Below the pieces are notes generated by a model. The model was not told where the DNA came from and did no database searches. It saw nothing but the letters and a program-made list of their open reading frames with translations. The position numbers and the translations under genes are program-made. DNA of 64,000 bases from Riptortus pedestris. Its lineage: Eukaryota > Arthropoda > Insecta > Hemiptera > Alydidae. Shown piece after piece: positions 54,917 through 64,000 of the stretch; within the stretch, counting starts at the first letter, position 1, and every line of letters begins with the position of its first letter. The stretch covers positions 93,286,501 through 93,350,500 of the forward strand of contig CM032233.1 of NCBI GenBank assembly GCA_019009955.1. The letters are read 5' to 3'.

Positions 54917-57849
54917 ATAATCCTATAAAATAATTATTAATTGTCTACATAATTTTCTAAAATTGTGACATATCATAACATTAACTTGCTGCCATTGTTT
55001 TATGTAATTTCACCTCATTTTATAGTCCTAAAAATACTTTTCTTCTTAATCTTCTTAATACACTATTTGACTCAAGTCATAATGCATATGCAGAAGGGAG
55101 TGTATATACGAGTATAAATGTCTCCCTTCTGTATTTTTTTTCTTTTATGAATGTAGTTGAACCCCAAAAAATAAAAAATACTGATTGAAAAACATTTATT
55201 TGATTTTTATCTTTTAACTTCAAGAAAAATGTTCGACATCTTGGACATTCTAATATGAGCTTACTTTTTGCCAATAAATAGTTGATTAAGTAGATTAAGT
55301 TACTTTTATTGAACTCTTTGGCTTTAGTTTTTATCTGATTAAGAGCTATCTTGAATTTGTTTAAAATTATCTACCTCCAGACATGTATGTTTTGGCTTCC
55401 TATTAATAATTGTTTATGGTCCAATATAACTTAATTTGTAATATATAACTTCCTTTATTATTTTTACCTAAATTTAGAATCTAAAAAGAAGTTAAATTCG
55501 CTATTATTTTCATTTAGTTGGGCATCATAAGCTAATCAAAATCTACTTAAATCTAATTAAAATATCATCAGCGTATTTGTATATAAATTGGATATTTAGA
55601 TGGTCTATTTCGAGAATGGATACTCTTGAACCAGAGCTTTGAGAGCCTTGCAACACGGAGAGTGAAGAATAATAAAGTCAATGTTGAACGCTGACGTTTA
55701 TTTATTAAACTTCTGCCATTTAATCAAATACAGTTTTCATTTACAGGCCCGTAGGCCTCATATGAAATTCATATATATTGGTAAAAATGAATAAAATATA
55801 AGAAACAAAATTGTTTCCTATGGCAAATTATTTTTTTTCAACTCAATACATGCAATCCATCCGAAAAAAATCACCAAATAAGATAAGGATTCCCGTGATA
55901 ATTTCCTTAGCTTTAGGCAACAGTGTATGAAAAGTTCAGAGATTATCCTCATTAAATTACAAATAGCCCTAAAATGAATCAGATTTTAATACAACAAAAT
56001 TTAGGCTCACACATTTAATGCGAGGAGCTTATTACGTTGCGCGGGGCGAATCTGTAGTATGGGCGTTGCTGTCGTTTTGGCTGGCGGATTATATGTGGCA
56101 TAAAACTTTTATCACTGAAGCCTCGGGGCGTTTTATTTACTCGAAGCGGTAGACTAACTCTTCCCTTCCTATCGCTGTGGCTTCTCTCCTTGCCAGATAA
56201 AACCCTCCATTTATTTCATACTGAACTCATTTACTAAGCTCAAACACTTAAAAATTTTAGTATTTGTATCATTGGCACGCCAAGAACTGGTTCAAAGTTT
56301 TATTTTCGGTCTTCGTGCCACACAAGCCAGAAGAATTGGTATTCTTTCGGGATATCCGCTACGGAGAAAACATAAAATAAAGAGGATTGAAATCAAGAAA
56401 ATTGAATCACGAAGTACATCATTTCATTATTACCCTCATAAGGCAAACTTAGCAGAATGCATTAATCATTCAAATCTTATTGAAATAAAGTTTTAAGTCA
56501 AGTGAACATACACATAATTGTGGCAAGAGATATTTTATTCTCATTGAGAATACATATGTTTAGAGTGATGAATTAACATATTTTCAGAGGAGGTTATTTC
56601 AAGGGAGATTATATTAGTGTTCAAGCTTGTTTTGGGATTGGGTTATGTTCAATAAAGTAATAGCTTATGATTAAAGTATTTAGTTCACTTTACAGTAATA
56701 AAAAAATTACGAAATTTATTAAACGTTTAGCACATCTTGTATATTGATACTAGTAATTTATTTTCATTTTAACCATTAGAAATAAAATTTTGAAACCGAA
56801 ATCAAATTCATTAAATTTGCAGGACCTTTTTTTCTTAAACGAGTAGATTGTGCTAACTACAGTGTGAAATATGATTTAAATCTTCGAATAAAATTACTCT
56901 TGGAAAAATAAGGTTCAAAGCATCTATTAGGTATTATAAATTAATTAAACTATATACAAATGTCATTTAAACATCAAGTTTTTGAATCTAATATAGCATG
57001 GATCAATTAATTCAACGAGAAGGGTAGGGTTTGGAAAAAGAATCTTACAGTATGACCTTTCACATATATCAATAACAATATCCTATTTCTCCTGAGTGTA
57101 TAATTAACTTATGAATGTACTGTAGAATGCAAATTTTGCGATAGCTCTTAATTCTTAATTAATTCTAACTGGAATATTGCTCAAGTAATATTTATTTGTT
57201 TTCTGCGTTCAGTTGACCCCTCTCATACTCATGCTGTTTTCATTTAAAGTAAACTGTACCACGAAACATTTCATTTCCAGTTTAACTTTCTTAGAAATTT
57301 TACATAGGATTCTTATTATGGAAAAAGATAATTTAATAAATATCTGATGCGGACGTTTAGATCTTCATGTAAAACATCATATTCTGAATTTCCTTGCCAT
57401 ATGAAGAGAAAATGTTAGCTCCAATAACCACTCCTTGTTCATTAAGATTACATTTTGTCTGCTTGAATGTTTTAATGTATATTAGTCTTTTGTAAATAAT
57501 GTTTGTAGTTCGGCTTTCATTAACTTCACAAATATACAAGACAATGGTGTGCCACACTGAAAATTGAAGCAACCCGTGCTTGCCGAGTAACTTGGGTGTA
57601 TAATCAAATCATCCAGTTGAAGTAATTGGTTTATAAAAACGCTCTGTGCAATATTTTGGTATTTGCCCCTTAAGGAAATCTCCGAATAAACCGCAATTAA
57701 TTATGTTCTCCAGGACTGAGACAGTGAAAGGGTTTGGCACCACGATTCGACCTAAAAAGAACTATTTCGCCAGATTCCACATCAGCATAACTTATCAAAC
57801 CGTTCTGATAAATTAACTTATAATCACTGTTTAATTAACACTTAAGCAC
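54917..57849. other. Unannotated AT-rich stretch
   Basis: About 2.9 kb. The frames at 55077-55274, 56272-56496 and 57357-57572 are short and have no motif I know. I cannot support a gene. Confidence 0.35.
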
Positions 57850-58135
57850 TTATGTAAAAAGGTACAACCTAAATAACTGGATGATCTCCTGTGATACTAA
57901 TAGCAAAGTCTCAATTTTCTGTGAGTTATATAGCCCAAATACGAATAACCTTCTGAGATGGGCTATAACCTCGATGTGTATTAAACGTTGCACTTCATGG
58001 TTCATGCCCATTTGGGCACCTGAAAAAAGCAATATTTTTAACTCCATAAAAAGTGGCCGACAGGAGTCTGTCGACTTCCAGTTGAATATAAACCTTATTA
58101 TTCGCTATTACAGTACAAATATTAAAACTTGATTT
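57850..58135 (-). pseudogene. LINE F-like RT thumb fragment
   Basis: Minus strand: RIIRFIFNWKSTDSCRPLFM, then ELKILLF, alignable with LIRNKKLRDSCWPHFKETKI in LINE F (about 33360-33430). At DNA level both share GTGGCC[A/G]ACAGGAGTCT. Decayed and short. Confidence 0.5.
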
Positions 58136-59934
58136 ACGAGATACCACAATTTTTTTTATCTCCGGAATTTTTTATCTCACAATCCATAAAGGCAATTCAT
58201 AATTTTTATCTTTACCTTTATTTGCCGGAATCATTTTAATTTTTCTAACACTTCAGCAATTTTTCTAAATTGCACCAAGAAGTACATTGAGGAAACGAAA
58301 CAGTACCTAGGATAAAGAATTTATCAACACAGGAATTATATAAAAAACAAAAATAAAACTGCCTTGGTGCAGGCAGCACTGTAATGCTGCAGAACACAAT
58401 TTTGGGATTGACAAGGTGAATCAAGGAACCAAAATCTGGTAAGAGGAAAATTCTGGAAGCAAATTCTGGAAGCAATGTGTCCAAAGACCTGGAGAATGTG
58501 GTTAATTTTAAAACTGACCCAAGGAATTTAAATACTTATTATGGTGAAGTGTTAGAAGAATTAAAATAATTTTGGCAAATAAAGGTAAAGATAGTTTAGG
58601 GGAGGAGGGGTATGTATTTATTATTCTGAAGTGATTTCACTATTTTGGCTGTGATAATTTTAAATAACTATTAGTAGAGTACTGAGTAGAAGAGTAGACT
58701 GGAAATTGGATAACAAAATTTGATTTTCATGCACCGAAAACATTTATAAGTTTTGATCTAAATATATACTAAACCCAATTAGTAATTTACACGTTTCCAA
58801 TGAAACCATCAATTACTCAGCAAAACGTTTCCAACAAGAAGTAAAGACACACTCCTGTACAGAAACTGACGTCTCAAAAAGCCAAGTTGGCATACAAATG
58901 TGTATATTCACCTAAATACTTCAAGACATTTTCTATTGGTAGAGTAACAAAAGAGCTCACTACACAAAAGAATTCCAGTTTATTTCTCTCTGATCTGAAA
59001 CGCGAGAAAATTTAAACCTACCATTTTGAAGTAGAAATACCGAACCAGAGAAATGTATTAATGTCAAGCAAACACTGAATAGAAAGCGCTTTATTGAATC
59101 CATAATTTAAAATAACCGCAGTAAACATTGAAGGAAGTATAATCATATTTCCATAGAAAAAAAATGAATGAAAAAGAAATATTAATTAAACTGATATCAA
59201 AGAAATATTTTAATTTTTCAAGAAATGATATTGGACCCAGGGTAGCTTCCTTATTTTACTAAAGCAGGCTACAAAAGAAAGAGCAATTTTATAGTTCTGT
59301 AGACTTTCTTTGAGCTACTTTATATCAATTGCTAATCTCAATATCTTTGTAACCTGAAACTCGTAAATTATAAAAAAGAAAAAAAAAACCCTTGATTTAC
59401 ATTAGCAGAAATTTTTTCTCTTCCCAAGGAGAATTTTTCTTATTCTGACTGATCGCGGATAAAACACGAACTCCATTTTCCACTTAATGTAATACAAAGA
59501 TTGATCTTAACACCGATGAACTTGCCTTTAAAAAACTTTAAATTATGCTCTACTTCTTATGCCAAACTTTTTTTTTAGAGGCTTATTATTCATCAATTAA
59601 TATATTAATAGGAATTTTATCCAAACTGGAGGCTATCGCTTTTTAATGAATTTACGAGCAAGCTTTTTTCTCTAAATATCTGTTGAAGGATTCAATTTGA
59701 ATTGAAAATTAAATTACAACATTATTAATGTAACATCATATTTTATTTTACAATGTGGAATTAAACAAACTTGTAGCTAAATTAAAGCAAACGAAGTCTT
59801 CAGTTGATTATATGAAGTTAGGTAGTGTTTCGTGAAAGTCTGTTTCATAATATTGCTTCTGGGCATGGTAATGCACAAGAAAATTTAAACATTACGAATA
59901 TGATAATAAACCAAATCTCAAGTGGACATCATGA
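58136..59934. other. Unannotated stretch
   Basis: No gene or repeat recognised in about 1.8 kb. Confidence 0.35.
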
Positions 59935-60212
59935 CTTCTTTGTACTCCAATTAAATTAATTAAACAAAAGGTTTGGTTTGACTTAAATTCTAATTATTTC
60001 TTTTGAAAGTGATATGGATCGGATTTGAAAAAAAAAATGTATAGATGTCGAAGCAAACAATATAGGTCTTATAGAATTTGACGCAAATAGGAGGTACGTA
60101 GAAATTAGCAATTTTTTTCGCTCTTAAAATTTAGTCGATTTCAATCAAAAGAAAAGGTGCACAACTAGACGATTCTGAAATCTCATATATGAAGTTTTAA
60201 CATCGTAAGGAT
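59935..60212 (+). repeat. R3 repeat, copy d (partial)
   Basis: ATGACTTCTTTGTACTCCAA, AACAATATAGGTCTTATAG, TTTAGTCGATTTCAATCAAA, GGTGCACAACTAGACGATTC. It ends six bases before HLE copy 33. Confidence 0.65.
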
Positions 60213-60217
60213 AACCG

Positions 60218-60346
60218 TTTTAGCAGATTTCCCTTACGGGAAAACAACTATTGAGGATGTACTAATGATCAATTTTCGAAATATTTCCTCAAATGTCCAT
60301 CAATGCAACCTAGTAGATGATGAAAATAAGGTCCGTTAACACACAT

Positions 60347-60426
<80 letters not shown>

Positions 60427-61100
60427 ATATAAATATGTCTAATCGCTCTAGAGGTTACAATTTTTGTTTGATCGTTACCAAAACGATATATAAGCATTTC
60501 ATGCAAAACTGAAGGACATTTTCGTTAATGGCTGAAAGCTAATAAGTGGGGGGGGGGGTTAAGAGGTGGGAATTTCGAAACATCGGAATGTCTCTGTTAT
60601 TGTAAGTCGGATCAAAAAATTGCACAGAATCAATCTTATTGCAAACTAAATGGACTATAAATATTGTTATATAGATTTATTCTCTATCCTCCATATTAGC
60701 CGAGGTACTTCGTTTTTTTTTTTAGTTTTCAGCTTACAGTAAATCCCCACTATTATTCACATTATATAAGACAGTATAGTTTATACTGTCTTATATAATG
60801 AGGCACTTTATTTGGAGCTTAAATACCATATATTATTTTCAACAGATATTTACTGGATGAGGTACTTAAAAATACGTTGTGTGATGACGTTATCATTTAA
60901 ATTTTTACGTTCTTCACTCGAAAATGTTTATTTGTTCTACACTATACTCGATATTTAACTGTTTGATTGAAAACTAAAGATCATAATAATTAATCAGTTA
61001 AATCGGACCCGGAATAGAGGGGGGGGGGGTTAGAGTGGAGAATTTGAAAATTCACTTAGGAAATCTGCTTGTTTACCCAGCCCCTGCGTGACGGACTTTT
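60218..61100 (+). mobile_element. HLE copy 33, complete with alternative 3' segment (883 bp)
   Basis: TTTAGCAGATTTCCCTTACG..GGAAAACAACTATTGAGG. The core is (CA)n (about 60344-60380) then (TA)n with GATATA. G-runs lie near 60547 and 61019. After CAAATATT-like sequence it carries an alternative 3' segment (GTGTGATGACGTTATCATTT) also seen in copies 12 and 23. It ends TTACCCAGCCCCTGCGTGAC then GGACTTTTT. An 18-bp-stem palindrome lies at 60761-60799. Confidence 0.9.
60761..60799. repeat. 39-bp near-perfect palindrome inside HLE copy 33
   Basis: ATTATATAAGACAGTATA, GTT, then TATACTGTCTTATATAAT: an 18-bp stem with a 3-nt loop. It occupies the place where other copies read TCATGTTAATAAGCCG-like sequence. 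Confidence 0.9.
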
Positions 61101-61495
61101 TGATTTATGCGAGATATGTACAGCATGGAACACATGCAATATAGGAAACATTTTCTGTGAAAATCGAATAGCTTACAGAAATAAGTAAAAGATCCTTTGA
61201 ACGTTTATATGAAAAATATAGCATCCCAATTCAAGTTGAAGGAACTAAACCAGACAGAATCCAAATACTACAATATTTTAGTTACCGATGTAGATAATGA
61301 AAGCTTACAATAGATTTCACACAAGAACAAATGGCTAATGATGTTCATCCAGACTTTAGTAACCAAAACAATCCTAGTAAGATAAAATGGAAGGTAAAAT
61401 TCACGACATTTGGAATAACGATATCTTATCTTTCAATAGTTGTAGGAAGATAGCTCAAGAATCCTTATTAAAATGTTGTTTTATTATTTTTTTAA
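61101..61495. other. Unannotated stretch
   Basis: Nothing recognised. Confidence 0.3.
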
Positions 61496-62043
61496 TGTGG
61501 GAAACAGGTCTTAATAACAGGAAGTCTTCCTATCAATTTCTTTATTAAAGCAAGGTCTCTTTAGTGAGGATCTCTCTCACTAACGTGCCATCATCAGGTG
61601 CTGACAAGAAAACAAAAAAGAAACACGTCCAAGCCAAGTGAAGTATCCAATATGTAATTACATTTAAAATGTGTTAACTAAAATACATTTACATATTAAC
61701 ATCAGTCATGCAAAAAGTCATATCTTAAAAATATTAAAATCGAAGTCAAACATAAAAGGAATATATTATAATTTAATTAATTAAAAATATAGTTAAAATC
61801 AAATAAAATATAAATAAATATATACATATGTTGAACATGAAAGACATCTATAATGGATAAATAAATATTCTATAACTTAACAATTAGCCTACATTCCACT
61901 TGGCCTAAGCATGTTTCTTTTTTGTTTAGTTGTTAGCACCTGATGACGGCACGTTAGTGCCGAAAAGCCTTGTGCATTAATAAAGAAATTCGTGGGAAGA
62001 CTTCTTGTTATTAAGATCTATTTCCCAGATCTGACTCCCACAT
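61496..62043. mobile_element. Inverted-repeat element with hammerhead-like motifs (Penelope-type terminal repeats?)
   Basis: Arms of about 150 bp (61496-61645 and, inverted, 61895-62043) share GGTCTTAATAACAGGAAGTC, ATTTCTTTATTAA, CACTAACGTGCC.TCATCAGG and AACAAAAAAGAAAC. The spacer is about 250 bp, A/T-rich and without coding sequence. The right arm holds an intact core: CTGATGA (61940-61946), stem GGCAC/GTGCC with loop GTTA, then GAAA. Hammerheads in paired terminal repeats are a known feature of Penelope-like elements. No RT was found here. Confidence 0.6.
61940..61966 (+). ncRNA. Hammerhead-ribozyme-like core
   Basis: CTGATGACGGCACGTTAGTG then CCGAAAA: conserved CUGAUGA, one extra C, 5-bp stem II, GAAA. 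The expected cleavage strand and stems I/III were not located with confidence, and the unpaired C before stem II departs from the canonical form. Activity is unproven. The counterpart in the other arm (minus, 61575-61597) has lost the second half of stem II. Confidence 0.4.
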
Positions 62044-62732
62044 CCAGCAACATATGATTTTTTTTAAACTTTTACCAAAGTGTTATATAGTGATTAAGTC
62101 TTGTGATAAAATGAAGAATTGGAATGGCTTGAACCACCTCAAACTATTTATAATTTCCTTTCTTTAATGCGATATTCAATGATAAGAACGGATATAAAAA
62201 ATTGCGTCATACCAAGAGACACATAGAAAGTGGCCGACACTGTTATTATGGCACTTAAATCAAATCAATCAAACAGTGTAGATTTAGCACCGACCGAAGT
62301 GTTTAGGGAGATAATATTTGGAGAATTTCAAGGCTTTATGAGCATATTGGTTCAGATGTTGTATACAGGCACAGCAGTATTCGTGATCATGAACCTCTAA
62401 AATTCAAAATAGAATATCAATTTCAAAAGTAGGCAATAAACGGAACGAATTGAACATTACAAATAAAACATTCTCCTCTCTAAATATTGAGTCAAGCTAA
62501 AGCTCAGTTGAGATCCCCGTTTAATTCCATTAGTACAACAAAATCTTCTTTGGTAAAATAGCTCATTATTTATGCTCTCTTCACACTGAGCCATGTTCGC
62601 TAGCCAAAAAATTATTTAAGGAATTTTACTTCTTCAGCCAATTATTTTCACATTCGCTCATCGGTCGCGGTGATACTTCTCAAGTTTACTTTTATATTTC
62701 TGGAGTATTTTTATTAATTTATTAAAGCTCTC
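62044..62732. other. Unannotated stretch
   Basis: Nothing recognised. Confidence 0.3.
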
Positions 62733-62914
62733 TTGATGCTACTATGGCTAACTGAGGTGGATTATCTATAGGTTACCACCTTTTCTAGCCAGGATGAGAC
62801 TAAGGATTTTATTCAGGAACTTCCTATTCCCCTGGTGCCAAGCGAACCCTCGATTCTAAGACTTCCAAATTTATTAAGCCCAATGACTTAACTCACATGG
62901 TTAACCTGAACCCC
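62733..62914 (-). mobile_element. tRNA-derived SINE, diverged copy
   Basis: The minus strand has GGGTTCAGGTTAACCATGTG, GAGGGTTCGCTTGGC (a decayed B-box region), TGGCTAGAAAAGGTGGTAAC and CAGTTAGCCATAGTAGC. It is older than the copies at 42819 and 48044. Confidence 0.8.
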
Positions 62915-64000
62915 CATTTCATGATTAAAATATATTGATCCACCTAATACTTGATTCAATGTTAAACAACATCAAATATTTGGTTAATTCATTTATAGAT
63001 AATTATAGAAGAACAGACCCCTTGAGGAGAAGCAGCATGCTCCAAACGCGGTAGGGGAAAAAATGATGTTTTAAACCAAGAGTAATATTTTTTTTACAAC
63101 GCCCATACAAATTCATTTTACTCTCAACAGCGGACATGCTTACACTCGTCAAAAATGTTTTAAAATTTCTACCAATTTCATTCCTCCAAAAGAAATAATT
63201 TTCCCATTAAGAAATGAACAAAAGTGTTCCCATAAATATTTACAGGTACAATAAAACAATAAAGTTATATTAAACGTCAAAATTACTTTATTATTAAAAA
63301 ATGAAATTAGTAAGGAGAACTGAATATTATTAAAGTGTTTCATTTTCGAGTTAAAAGCGGACGCGGAAGTTAAAATGAAAAATGACGTCATGATTCATCG
63401 AATCGCCGCTTAATACATTAGAGGTATAAGAGGACAGGGATGGTTGACATTTCAGGTATGTGAAGAAATCAAGGGGCATTTAGTATTTAGGATAATTCCT
63501 TCTTTACAATTTTGTTTCCAGCCACTAAAAATGAATAACAGAAAGATATAAATTATATAAAGAACCAGATATAAAAGGAATGTTCTAAGACCGTGTACTA
63601 TGGCGCTAAGGGTTTACTGTAAAGCCGCCATTATTATGGTCTTCTCTAGGAACAACCGTCAATATCCATGGCAGCGATTGTGTCATGGAACTATTGGCAA
63701 CCTTAGTACTTAGGTCCAGGGAACTGGGACAAGGCTTGCAAAGTTGTAGAAGAGGAGTTTGTAGCGATGGGCGCGTCAGTAGCCTGGCCACTCTCTGCAT
63801 TATTCATGGGGCCATCCTTACGATTTTCGGGGCTACATCTTGTCTCTGGGAGACTCATTATAACAAGCTGCTAATCATCGAAGGCCCCTCTCTGTCTAGA
63901 GTACTAGCCAAACGTACTACTACAGAATTTTAAACAGCTCAGTTATGCTTGATGGCCAAAGTCCAAAACGTCCCAGCCGCCCCTCGTCCCCTTCAACAGC
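62915..64000. other. Unannotated stretch, GC-richer at its right end
   Basis: 63018-63048 has a degenerate CTTGAGGAGAAGCAGCATGC then TCCAAACGCG motif like the Penelope-type sites. From about 63640 to 64000 base composition becomes more balanced and holds overlapping frames on both strands (63685-63933 plus, 63606-63800 minus). Neither shows a motif I know, so I call no gene. Confidence 0.35.

Noticed and set aside
63606..63933. Overlapping plus and minus frames in GC-richer sequence
   Set aside because: Both strands are open over the same bases, which points to composition rather than coding. No motif known to me.

Overview
The window looks like repeat-rich, AT-rich intergenic DNA from an animal, most likely an arthropod (probably an insect). 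I infer this from eukaryotic mobile elements (non-LTR retrotransposons, piggyBac, hAT, Tc1/mariner-like, a tRNA-derived SINE, Helentron-like elements), long microsatellites, and the absence of any intact long gene. I found no convincing host gene, rRNA, intact tRNA gene or CRISPR array. Nearly all coding-like sequence is decayed transposon protein. Many open frames are simply translated microsatellites (polySer-Leu, polyArg-Glu, Ile-Tyr).

The dominant component is one dispersed family, called HLE here (Helentron-like element), present as about 33 full or partial copies in both orientations. In its own orientation it starts TTTTAGCAGATTTCCC, with a palindrome around TTTCCCTTAAGGGAAA. A conserved 5' block follows, then a variable microsatellite core (usually TA, in places GT, GATA, CA+TA or GA), then a conserved 3' block of about 300-500 bp. 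It ends with GGGAAATCTGCT, a hairpin CGCAG-CCC-CTGCG and GACTTTT. The subterminal inverted repeat AGCAGATTTCCC/GGGAAATCTGCT plus a single 3'-terminal hairpin is the layout known for non-autonomous Helentron/Helitron2 (HINE-type) elements.

Layout. 1-7.5 kb: HLE copies, two giant CT/GA tracts, and two paralogous fragments of an unnamed multi-copy protein family. 7.5-11.1 kb: a LINE 3' end, then a tRNA-like repeat (R2), present twice direct and once inverted. 12-15 kb: HLE copies with stacked 3' ends. 15.7-21.6 kb: a nested cluster. Here the fossil protein gene is split by a LINE with a 12-bp target duplication and followed by an HLE that itself contains a TA-flanked MITE and a 3.4-kb LINE. 22.3-25.5 kb: a LINE with RT and RNase H, split by a TTAA-flanked piggyBac remnant. 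25.6-32.6 kb: HLE copies, an LTR-like promoter, a LINE 3' end and a hAT remnant. 32.7-41.8 kb: a LINE remnant, the R3 repeat and more HLEs. 42-49.7 kb: a Tc1-like remnant, SINEs, a complete short hAT element with 8-bp target duplication, HLEs and an HLE foldback. 49.7-64 kb: mostly unrecognised AT-rich DNA with one HLE at 52.8 kb, another at 60.2 kb, and hammerhead-like Penelope-type motifs.

No genes form a pathway here. The interest lies in the HLE family and its microsatellite cores, the order of nested insertions, and conserved terminal hairpins.
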